Shown here one piece after another: positions 47,211 to 57,127 of a DNA stretch of 64,000 bases. This stretch comes from Lasiodiplodia sp. COLG20. Lineage: Eukaryota; Ascomycota; Dothideomycetes; Botryosphaeriales; Botryosphaeriaceae. Below the pieces are notes generated by a model. The model was not told the origin of the DNA, searched no databases, and saw only the letters and a list, made by a program, of their open reading frames with translations. Where the stretch lies: positions 5,456,001 to 5,520,000 of the forward strand of contig VNWV01000001.1 in the NCBI GenBank assembly GCA_009801085.1, given 5' to 3'. Position 1 is the first letter of the stretch, and every line of letters begins with the position of its first letter. The translations under genes were made by a program, and so were the position numbers.

Positions 47211-47554
47211 CCAGGGTTCACTGGATCATTTTCATAACGCTCTCAGGTTCGTCGTCCGCTTCATAAGAGCTGTAGGAGACGTTTTTCTGTATTGGAATGA
47301 AGCATCTGCTATACAGTGCCTACGTAAAGAGAAAATGTCACCGTTCGCATCCAGTCACTATTACTCTGCCAGCATACGTAGCTCACAGCTCATAATCATA
47401 GTCGCATGATTAAGCTGGCAGATAATACGACACGTGCCGTGGATCACGGCTTGTGGTACCAGTCAACCACCAACACCAGTTGTTCTATCGAAAGTATTCA
47501 AATAGTCACTTGGATACACTAATAGACGGCCCAGCTCCTCATATTGGTGATCTT
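47211..47554. other. Convergent spacer
   Basis: This is the 3' flank of HRQ1 and of the lipocalin-like gene. No gene is seen. Confidence 0.5.
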
Positions 47555-48182
47555 CTAGTCATCATACACATCCTGATCAACTTTCGCTTGATACCACGCA
47601 ACCCTCTCCAAATCCTCCCCTACAGCTTGGTGCAGATTCCACACCGTACAATCATCATAGAACTTGAACGTGAATATGAACGGACCTAGGCGACTCGGCA
47701 GCGTCGCGGTTAAGAACGAGCCCGTCACGGTGCCTTGCGGGCCCTCGTCGCCATCGGTGACGTTTGACAGGTGGTACGGGCCAGCACCGGCGATGCTGTA
47801 TTTGCCAATCAGAGCCCACTCTGCGTCGGTACCCGAAGAGTAGTCGCTTTGGTCAAGGTAGGTGGGCCGCAGTTCAGGGCGGGTACTGTCGTTGGCAGTG
47901 ACGATTAAAGCAGTGTAACCGTTCGGTGTGAAGAGCGACATTCCAGAGGGGACGGGATAGGCCCAGTCATTGGTAACTATGTCGCCAGTGGTGGTATTGC
48001 TAAAATGAAAGCGGCCATTATCAGCTCATACAGCAGAATTTTCATTTGTGTAGAGTAACCGGAGCAGAGATAGAGTACGTGTTGGGGAAGATTCAAAGGA
48101 AATGTGAAGCATACTATAGCGTCGAGTTGATGAAGCCCCATGCTCCAACGAAGCACTTCGCTGCCTTTTTGCCGGGAGACAT
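47555..48182 (-). CDS. Small lipocalin-like domain protein
   Basis: This 170-aa protein fits the 'lipocalin-like' (Lipocalin_5) family, small beta-barrel proteins with mostly unknown ligands that are often found with fungal or bacterial secondary metabolism. Exons 48115-48182 and 47555-47999 join in phase over a 115-bp intron. The join rebuilds the family pattern: FVGAWGFINSTL, then YPVPSGMSLFTPNGYTA (the usual G.L.Y...GYM block), WALIGKYSIAGAG and LGPFIFTFKFYDDCTVWNL. There is no signal peptide. The first exon is short and would be missed by simple ORF calling. The splice donor is GTATGC. Confidence 0.72.
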
Positions 48183-50108
48183 TTTGAGGTATTATTTGGT
48201 TGAGGAGATGGGGGACAGGTCGTCTTGTGGAGTCCGGAAGAGTGGAATGGCCAGTCGACTTTATAACTGCTTGGAACCTCACTCTATGCCGATTCTAGTC
48301 GGGTTCTCCGAATGCGTTGCACAGGATTGCGGCAAAGCGCATCGGTTTCAGCCACAGGTATCTAATACAGAGCTGATTGCAGGATGGAAGCTGAGAATTA
48401 CCCTATAGCAGGAGGGTATATGCTAGAATTTGCAGCGAGCGGAAGCGGCTTGACAAACGATAAATTAGGCGGCTTGTAAGCAGGCATTCTGGGCCCGCAC
48501 GAGCTTGCAAGCGGGTTCAATCACGAACGGTATATGCATATAAGCAACCAGGGACCGGCTCAAAGCATAAAGCGCCTCTGCTTTTAGCACCTACTCATGA
48601 ATTCCATAAAATATTTTAGAGACTTTTCTGTAGAATTTGAACTATTCCTCTCGAAGGCCAGCTTCAGCAATACGGCTCAAGCCTTACGCATGCCAAAGCG
48701 GATTGAGTAGAGTGTAAAATTGGAGTCTTTCTTCAGCCTCACAGCTCTGCGGCTGACGTATGCGTGCATCTTGGCAATGAATTGGATGCATCAACTTTGG
48801 TTCCTGGAATTTGACCTTGCATGCACCACGTACTGATTTTGGCTGCAATTTACCCCGCCTCGACGTGTATGGCTCGGAAATGGCATGGGATGTGGGGACC
48901 CGACAGAAGTGGCTGCTTGTACATACCTCTCGCCATCTTGAGCCCACCTCGCTTACCTACGACGCGGATAAATTGTTCGATGGACACATGGCGTCCATTA
49001 TTGTCTGGTAACATGCAGGAGCACTTGGATATAGTTGGACACTCAAGACTGGCGCTAGGAACTTATATGACAACGCATCTGCACGCTTCCCCACATTGTC
49101 CCAACAGCTTCCCTACCATGCATTGGAGCGTGCGCATTCTCCCAGCTTGCCGTCGTGTCTCCGTTTTTGAGACGGTCGCTGCCTGTGTCAGCTGCGCACT
49201 CCTGCAAGGCCTCCTGCCGCGTAGCTGAAGGAGCTGCATCAGGCTCTGGCAGGTGACAAACGGTCAAGCTTTCCTTTTTTCAGCCTCACTTCCATCCATA
49301 AATGAAGCCACCGCATTATGAGTCCTTTACACTTGCGCACCACTTTTCATATCCCTCGTGCCCCTTTCGCGCATAATTTCCGTTACACACGTCAAATTCC
49401 CATTAAAGAAGCCGCATACGTGCTTCATTAAATGTAGACCCTGCTGGCGTAGTTATCCGAAATATCCCCTCCAAGGTTCATGACTAAATTATAGATAGCT
49501 CTTTTCACAAACTCCCATTATGCCCGTTGAGTGACACGCTCTGCCTCGGCTATTTAAGAGGATGCAGATACCTTAAGAGTATTGGGGCCTGCCATTCCGT
49601 GCATTTTAAAATGCTTACGGCAGCTCTGTTGTGTTCTAACATGCACAATGCTGGCCTCCAACAAGTGAGCTTGGCTGTCCATGACTTCGTTTTTTCCTTT
49701 ATTTTTTTTCTTTTGGAAAGAGAAGGAAGAGAAGAACAATTCTTATTCTCATCAACTCTCCTGCGACAAAAGCTAGACACCAAACTTGGCGTACGTCCTA
49801 GTCATAGCGTTCCCGTTTGAACCATGCTTTTGTGACGTGTGAATACTGACAAGTGGTCATTGCCAATGGATACCGTTTGGAGTCTCTTCAACAGTTATAA
49901 ATTCGTATCTTAATTATTCATTTCAGACGTGGCGTAACTCACCTCTACGTTTAGTTTCAAACGGGTGGTTTGAGTTTACAGATCAGAGGCAAAGCCGCTC
50001 GCGTTTGTTTAGATTTCGTTTCGTGTCATGTACCACTACTGCAGGTTCTTAAAGCCTGGAAGCCGTGAACCCGTTCTTCTGTAATGAATCATCGGCGACA
50101 ACTCACTA
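48183..50108. other. 1.9-kb spacer, no gene recognised
   Basis: AT-richer DNA with only short frames. It includes the upstream region of the lipocalin-like gene and of the orphan gene at 50109. Confidence 0.45.
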
Positions 50109-51509
50109 ATGTCTAACGTTAGCTTTCAGAACAGCGCAAGGGGAAACAAGAAAGCAGGAACAGCACCGACTTTATCTCATGACGGAGACTCCTCCTCTGA
50201 TCCAATCACAAGTCAGCTGCGTCCAAGCCCGACTTCTTCTTCAGAGACTGATCCTGAGGAAACACCGAGCACTGATCTTTGGAAGCCACCTGAGCATCGA
50301 CCAGACCGCAACCCATTCACTGCATGGACACCTGAATTCTGGCGCATTGACTCGCACTCCCGTTATGGAACAATGACTTGCCGGGATTTCATTCTGCCAT
50401 GCATAGCAGCAACTTCCCCTCTGGAATCACGGAGAAAAACCATTCCATGGGCGGATGAGTTTGTGAAAAAAGACTACAGAGTTTACCGGGGATTCCCGAA
50501 AACAGAAAGCCACTGCTTTGAAATGGGTCCACCGTGCATCATAGGAATGCTCGCGGATCTCGTCAACGCTTTCCTCTTTCATATATACAGGAGGTCTTTT
50601 CGCAGAAAAGTAGCAGAGGGCCAAACCAAACAGATCGAAGACCTCCGAGATGACCTCTGTCGAGCCTTAAAGCTCGATCGGAAAGTCCTTTCGCATTGTA
50701 TCTGGACATCGTACGATTTCTTGAAGCCCGGAGGCAAGCACTTTGAAACAGCTTTAGCGCTGTGGCGCAGCGTATTAGATGACCCAAGCGATCGGGAAAC
50801 GTGTCGCGTCGAGCTTCTAGGCAAGCGAATTGCAATATTTGGGGAGTACATGTTCGGCATTCCAGGCATTCAAACTCTTCGTGACCATCCGGTGCGGGCA
50901 GTTCAAGTACTTCAAGCGCGCGTTAAGAACATCAATCCAGCTTCTTACACGTTTCTTGATGTGTTGGAGGGGAAAGACCAGAAGATCAGAGACTTGGAGT
51001 TACAGATGGAGAGATACAAGTGCATTGCCGCGGATCTCTACTTCCGTCACATCCTGGAGCAGCTCCCAGGCCCCATTTCCTTGGATAACAACAGAAAGCG
51101 CATGACAAGTGCAACTAAACACTGGGATGCATTCCTCAGAAACGCCGTATCAGAGGCGGATGACGCAGGTCATCCTTTGCACCAGCTGCTCAGCCTGGTG
51201 AATGACAAGAACCAGGCTGTCAAGTTGCTCGGCGAGGCCCTCTACCAGTCACTGAGCATCAACATACATCACGAGTTTATCGCTCTCAATGGCAATGCTT
51301 CAGCCGACAGCTACAGACAAATTATACCCGAGTTCAAGTACTCTAAACTGGAACGGGCTCTCTTTAAGGCAATTATTCCATTATCGGGACAAGATGGCAC
51401 ACAACTGGACTGGGACCGTGAGAAGGATAAATACATCACGAGACCAGGCTCACGAGGTCAAGGCTCGAACTGGCGCGGATGGGGCGCGCAACGGTTTGAT
51501 AATTTCTAA
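50109..51509 (+). CDS. Orphan protein of unknown function, 466 aa
   Basis: This is a single-exon open frame with an ATG start and no internal stop over 1.4 kb, so it is likely real. Residues 1-65 are Ser/Thr/Pro-rich and disordered. The rest is mixed alpha-helical by composition, with a charged helix KDQKIRDLELQMERYK that may form a coiled coil, and an amphipathic block LHQLLSLVNDKNQAVKLLGEAL. The C-terminus is Gly/Arg/Trp-rich (SRGQGSNWRGWG). No domain or catalytic motif is recognised. It lies tail-to-tail with the broken HET gene, 214 bp apart, so a partner role in allorecognition is conceivable but untested. Confidence 0.7.
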   Translation: MSNVSFQNSARGNKKAGTAPTLSHDGDSSSDPITSQLRPSPTSSSETDPEETPSTDLWKPPEHRPDRNPFTAWTPEFWRIDSHSRYGTMTCRDFILPCIAATSPLESRRKTIPWADEFVKKDYRVYRGFPKTESHCFEMGPPCIIGMLADLVNAFLFHIYRRSFRRKVAEGQTKQIEDLRDDLCRALKLDRKVLSHCIWTSYDFLKPGGKHFETALALWRSVLDDPSDRETCRVELLGKRIAIFGEYMFGIPGIQTLRDHPVRAVQVLQARVKNINPASYTFLDVLEGKDQKIRDLELQMERYKCIAADLYFRHILEQLPGPISLDNNRKRMTSATKHWDAFLRNAVSEADDAGHPLHQLLSLVNDKNQAVKLLGEALYQSLSINIHHEFIALNGNASADSYRQIIPEFKYSKLERALFKAIIPLSGQDGTQLDWDREKDKYITRPGSRGQGSNWRGWGAQRFDNF

Positions 51510-51723
51510 GGTGGCATCCATCAACCAAGAGGAAGTAGTGGGCGGTTAGCAGATTGAAGTGGAGGATGAGCTAGTTTTGTGTAGGGCGGTTCAATATCAG
51601 CAAAGATTGTAGTCACTAATGCCCACAGATGGTACGGGCGAGAACATATTCTAATTCGAGTTTGAAATAACCCAGTTGCTTCATTCAAAAGAAGTGCGAG
51701 TTATTATCTGTAACAGCGACCAA

Positions 51724-54321
51724 TTATGCTAAAAGAATTGTCCGAAACAGGGGATCTCGCACCTGAGCCCATATCGTTAGTGGGATATAGGCAACAGCAA
51801 CTCTGTGCGCAAGTGGACTTCCTTCGTCCCTCCGTATCAGGAGAGTATTGACTATCGGAATAGGTACCATAAGCTGCCCTGCATCATCTCTGGGGATAAC
51901 AAGACTCTCATAGGACTCCGGATTTTGACCGCTTCCAGTCTTCTTGAAATCAGTAGGGCTAGCCGCAGAAAGCGACATAGCAACGAATTCGAAGCTGTTT
52001 TGGCTCGCTTCTACAATGTGGTTCTGGAAATGCGATGCCTTGCAAAGAACGAATCCGATACTTTCGCCCTCTTGGCTCAAAATGTGCTGATATTCGCCGT
52101 TGGCAGCTCGGCTACCTAGCTTTAGGGATGCTGTTTGTGCGCGGAAGCAGATAACTCCAGGTTTGAGGTGGGACAACGTCTCTTCATCTAGATCCGTTGT
52201 CCTCTCGAGTAGTTCCTTCCAGTACTTTTGGTAGGAGGACCATCGATTATCCAAGCCGTCTTCCAAGTCAGCGTAGTCAGCAGCGTCCCACGATGAAGGT
52301 GCAGGTGCTTCTATGCATCCAAGAATCCACGAAAGTGCAAGGTACACGCGAGGCGGGATTTTCTGTTGCATCCACGAGTCTTGTCTTCTTTTCTTTGGTA
52401 TATCCGGTCGCCAAGAAAGCGGGCTTTCTGTGGCTTCAATGACTTCATGGCGGTGCGGTGATTCATCGGATATTTTCCAGGTGCATATGAGGGTGCCTTG
52501 GAAGCTGTAGTCCTCCAACTGCAGGCGCGTCCAGTAGAATGAGGCCCAAGACCAGCTCGGAAGAGTAACGTCTTGGGATACCACTTTGCTCAAGGTCTGG
52601 CCATGTAAGTTCGAGGATGCTTGATCTGTGATCAGCAGCGCTTCGTCGAAGCACGGTTGAGGCAGCCCAAAATAAATATTTTGGGAGGTGTACAAAGCGT
52701 TTAAGATTCCCTGGAACCCATTGATGATATCAGTTGGATTAGTCAGACCCCGTTGATGTTATATGTTCAGATGCCGCCGAAAGGCACATGCATATCGCTC
52801 CATTGGCTGGAGGAGGCTCAGGTCATAGAAACCCATGGCCGGGTCCTTTTTCGGCCCCTCGTAGAGCTCAGTGTAAAGGTCTTCGTACTGTATTGTCTCG
52901 GGGCATTCGAAACAGGCAACTTCCCTGCCGAAGAATATTTTTCGCTTGGAAAGAACGGCTTCCTGATATGTCCATGCTCTTGAGTCCCAGTAGGACCTCC
53001 GAATCGTAGCAGCATGGACTTCACGGACTTGTGTCGCCGTGATTTCACCAAAGGCTACATGTGCTTGTCGATCTCGCTGAAAACTGACTCCTGACAGGCC
53101 ATAGTCCATATCGAGACCGCGACACGCAACAAGTGTGAGCTTAGCTGCCGCATAGACTTGGTCCATGGCATCGATCTGTTGTTTCTTGGTGCTTGCATCA
53201 TCCTGCACGATGCATAACCGATCTGCCCAGAGGTACGTCTCTCCAAGTTGCTTGCAGACAGTCATTGCATCCTCAATTGTTCTGGGAGTTCGTTCCGGAA
53301 CGATACCACCCATCTCTTCAAGATCATTCATAGACGCCTTTGTCGCCTGTAACAAATGCTCGTTCAAGTCTTCCCCCCAAACATAACTCAGGGCGACGAA
53401 GCGCACTCCACTGGTCGGTCGGATGACTCTTCTTTGGAAAACATCAATGACACGAAAGCCGTCGGGCAGCTCGCCACCCAAGCTCCCGAGCCCTTCCATT
53501 GGACGCGCGCATGTGGAATGCTGTTCGCCGCATTCCATCAACCAACGCCGCATTTTTCCCCAGTCCTCAATGAGTGGCTTCAGCAGCTGCGGTTTCTCGG
53601 GTGTCCCGAATTCGATTCTCTGCGCCAGGAAAACATATGACATCGCTCTGATAGGGTAGTGATGAATCTCCCAGTCCGGTGTCGTGCTCGTATCCCGTCT
53701 CCACTGTCGGAACCCTTGCTCTCCTCTCTCGAGTTTCACTGCATCATACGCACCCATTTCGGAAACCTGTGTTTTGCAGACATACGCCATAAAGTAACAC
53801 ATTTTACACGCCTGCTACCACGCATAATTCTTTGGCCAGGCTACTTGAATGGGCGCATGCATGCCTTCCCTGTCCCTCGGCGCGGGCAAGCAAAAGGATA
53901 GGTGCCGAAGACGAGCGTGACGGCAGAAGTCGCAGAGAAATTCGTCGGGCTCATCTCTATAGCGGTCGCATTCCTCGCATGGCTTGTGGAAAAACTCATA
54001 CGCTCTGTCCTGTGTGGGCTTGATATGCTGCGGATGGTTGCGCGAAGCCATTTCAACTCCTTCTTTGAATGTGGCACAGTGCGGACAGTTTTCTACAATT
54101 TCTAGGTATTGTTCTGCGTTTCGAGGATCACCAATGCTTAGAGCAGCATAACCCTGATCTAAATTTTGGGTCTGTTCTGCTGACTCGGGTTCGCTTGACT
54201 TTGCGTCATCGTTCATTCGGGTCTGCTCGAGCTCGTTGCTATTTTGAGTTTGCTGGGCTTCTGGGCTGTGCCGATGTTGGTGCCTGACTTTGGACGCCAG
54301 CTTGGTGCGAAGTCTCTTCAT
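51724..54321 (-). pseudogene. HET-domain gene interrupted by two in-frame stop codons
   Basis: A single frame of 866 codons runs from ATG 54321 to the stop at 51724, broken by TAG at 53815-53817 and TAA at 52759-52761, with no frameshift. Segment 1 (168 codons) has CPHC, CEEC and CDFC pairs suggesting a zinc site. Segment 2 holds the HET domain: FVALSYVWGE, TYLWADRLCIVQDD, IDAMDQVYAAAKLTLVACRG and SRAWTYQEAVL. Segment 3 opens with GLTNPTDIINGFQGIL, the block that usually follows a HET domain, then LPSWSWASFYW. Both stops sit inside family-continuous sequence. I found no intron that removes either one in phase; a 33-bp GT-AG stretch (53818-53838 and neighbours) spans the first but is too short to be credible. 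An ATG 13 bases after the first stop could still give a shorter HET protein. Null alleles are common at HET loci. Confidence 0.8.
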
Positions 54322-55503
54322 ATCTGGGCTTGTCAGCTACCCTGACATTCTGACACGACCCCGCGCGAGCCCTCGATTCATACCGGCTTCATGCACAGGT
54401 TGGGCTAACGAACGGAATGGAATCAGGGGAGAGAAAGAAGAAGGCGATGCCCAACAGCAAACCCCACTTTGTCATTTAGTGGCTAAGTTCCACTAGTGAA
54501 ACTGCACGGGCTGTAATCGTGAGGGCTAACAGAAGTCCAACTAAGCCATAGAGGCAGTATCAATGGGAATGATTGAAATAAAGGTTTTTCAAGTGAACCA
54601 AAGAAATGACTGGTTGATTCTGTGGAATCAGGTTTACGATGGAGGTAAGATTTCGATGTGACTACAACCCAGATCCTACCCGACGAATAATCTCTTACCC
54701 CCGCTATGCGAGCATGAAAAAGCGACATGACCGGTAATGGTAGCCGGAAGGCATGCAAAGACAATACGAATATATTGGTACGCGAAAGAAACTTTTCTTT
54801 TTCAGAAGTCTTGTCACACCCCGTTTATGGTATGTGCCGCAACGTTAAAATATCATGATGACCGGGCTAACAACCCATGAGCGCAAAGCTATTCAGGAGA
54901 ATCATCGTCCTAAGATATGGCATCTTCCCAATTTATACTGTTTACTATACCTAACCCGGGCGGTGTATTAAACATTACCAAGACAACGTTGAGGAACAAA
55001 GAAAAGCAAGTGCAGAAGCCAAAACTCCAACCAGGAAAGACAAACTTCATGGATCGGCACCCTTCGATAACCCCGACCAACAGCTTTCCGAAAGAAAGAA
55101 AATCAGAACCTCATGGATCAATGCAAATCATTAACACGCATACTCGAGACAGACCTGCTTCCTCCGAAGCCCAAAATCACCGTCAATGCACCACCGTTGG
55201 CGCAAATGCCGTCGACAGCCTCCTCAGAAACCCGCTATTGCCACCGCCATACGCCCCCAAGTCGCCTTCCTCCCCGCTCATGATCAATCCCGTCATCTGT
55301 GCGTCATCCGACAAGGGATCATCCTGCTGTCTGTAGCCATACAAAGCCCGCATCAGTAGCTGTAAAAGTTTTGCACACGACCACAGCTGCTTGTTCTTGT
55401 AGACATATGTCATCATAACCGAGAGAGTGTGATAAAAGTGGAAATAGAACCAAAAAAAAAAAGAGAGAGAGAGAGAGAGAGAAATAAAGGAAGAGGGCGA
55501 ACC
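54322..55503. other. Spacer with A/GA microsatellite
   Basis: Upstream region of the HET gene and 3' flank of the next minus-strand gene. It has an 11-base A-run followed by a GA tract at 55452-55483. No gene is recognised. Confidence 0.45.
55452..55483. repeat. A-run plus (GA)n microsatellite
   Basis: An A-run (55452-55462) is followed by about ten GA units. It lies just downstream of the stop of the 55504-57127 gene. Confidence 0.85.
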
Positions 55504-57127
55504 TTACAGGGAGAACAGCATGTCATCGAACACCGGGCGCGGCTCCTGCACATTCGAGCTGCGCGGACGTGATTTGCCACTGCCGCTGCTACCGGTCGCA
55601 CCACCGCCGCCCACACCACTGCTGCTGGTGGCCGTCGATCCGGGCGAGCCGGCGACGTCGCCGGCATTGTTGTTGTTGGTGGTGGCGGACGGCGTGACCG
55701 TCGTGGCGGTGGCGATGGGCATGGCAGGAGAAAAGGTGTTGCGCGGCGCGGTCTGCTGCCCGCCGGCGGAGGAGGGCCCGGCGGAGGTCTGTTGCTGCTG
55801 CTGCTGGACGGAGCTGGTGTTGGCGGCGGGAGCCGCGAAGTGTGCGTGCGGTGCCGAGGGGGGTGGGGGCACGTCTTCGCTGACGGAGAAGTTGTTGCTG
55901 CTGCTATTAAGTGTCAGTATGGAGGGTGAATCGGGTGCTTTTGGGGGGAGAAAGAGGAGGAGGAGCAGAGACCCACCCGCTGAAAGAGCTGTCGAAAGGA
56001 TTGGCATTGAGCAGGGCGGCCGCCGGCGTGGGCGGGATGGTCGGCATCAACTCCATTGGGCCCTTGCTATGCTTCAGGGCGCTGGGCCTCCATCCTACAC
56101 CACGTAGCGGCGGGCCAGTGGATTGGATGGTGCCGTGTTGCAAGGGCACAACCGGCGGCATCATGTTGCTGTTGCTGGACACAGACATGACGGATTGGCG
56201 GCGCGAAGGCGCAGCCGAGTTCATACCGGACGTCATTGCGGTACTCATACGGCGAAGCATAGAGCGGACGGTTCCCTCGGTGGCTTCGGACCTATGCTGC
56301 TGCTGCAAGGCATCGGGCGTCGCTTCGCAGGGAGCCATGAGGTTGAAGATGCCCTTGATGGCGCCGATGGACGCTCCCACTGCGCTCTGCACCACGCTCC
56401 ATGCGTTCTCCAGCCGGATGAAATCATCCAGACACACCTCGATGGCATCGATTTGCGCCAGGCATACCTCCATCGCATCCGCCACGAAGGTCGTGCCCCA
56501 GATCCACACATTGGCCGCCTCTTCTTGGCAGTTAACCGGCTGCGCGTTGATCATGGTGATGGCTGAGTTGATCATCTTGTCGATCGCCTTCTCAGCTTTC
56601 TCCTTTTGCTGCGCCGCATCGACATAGTAGATGGCCCGCCGGTCGTCATAGCTTCCCGACTGCTCGCGGACACCCGTCTTGACACTCTCGTAAACGTTCT
56701 TGAAAGCATCCTCGTGCACATACGCCATAACAGAGTTGTAGTTGTCAAGAGACGCCAAAACTTGATCTGCGGCATCGCCGATGACAGCGTTGAGGGCGGC
56801 GAGATGATCCGTCCCTTCGAGGAGGCGGTGCGCCTGAAGTGTCTTGAAGAACGTGAAGTCTCCAGTGCGGCTGGCCGCGTGGAGGTTATGTCTGATGAGG
56901 GCCACACGCTGGGTCCAGTGAAGCTTCTTCTCGGCAATCATGTTGGGTATGTCCTGGAAAATGCCAAAGGGGTCCGGGAGTAGATTGTTGCCTGGCGGGA
57001 TGAAGAGATCGGGGGAGCTGAGTGTTGGGCCAAGCTCGTGGAAGAACCCTGATTTATGGGAGAAGTGTTCAACCGGTACCCAGTAGCTGTTATCCGCGGA
57101 AACATTAGCCATAGGTGTATCCCACAT
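55504..57127 (-). CDS. Orphan protein with low-complexity C-terminus, 516 aa
   Basis: Exons 55977-57127 and 55504-55903 join in phase over a 73-bp intron (GTGGGT...TTAATAG, with a CTGAC branch site) to give 516 aa. Residues 1-250 are predicted helical, with pieces such as LASLDNYNSVMAYVHEDAF and KEKAEKAIDKMINSAITMI. A hydrophobic Gly/Ala stretch (SAVGASIGAIKGIFNLM) lies near residue 255. The C-terminal half is rich in Ser, Pro, Thr, Asn and Gln, with a six-Gln run and an NNNN run. I recognise no family. The start at 57127 is the first ATG of the frame, and an upstream exon cannot be excluded. Confidence 0.7.

Noticed and set aside
38964..48552. A near-identical 17-mer (tgcatataagcaac.ag) in two spacers 9.6 kb apart
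   Set aside because: Similarity does not extend into the flanks; chance in AT-rich DNA is the simpler explanation.
52690..52790. A 77-bp GTGCCT...CCAG intron with CTGAC/CTAAT branch-like sites over the TAA at 52759
   Set aside because: Its length breaks the reading frame and it would delete the conserved GLTNPTDIINGF block.
53806..53850. A 33-bp GT-AG stretch that would remove the TAG at 53815 as an intron
   Set aside because: It is in phase, but is shorter than any credible fungal intron and has no branch site; the second stop would remain anyway.
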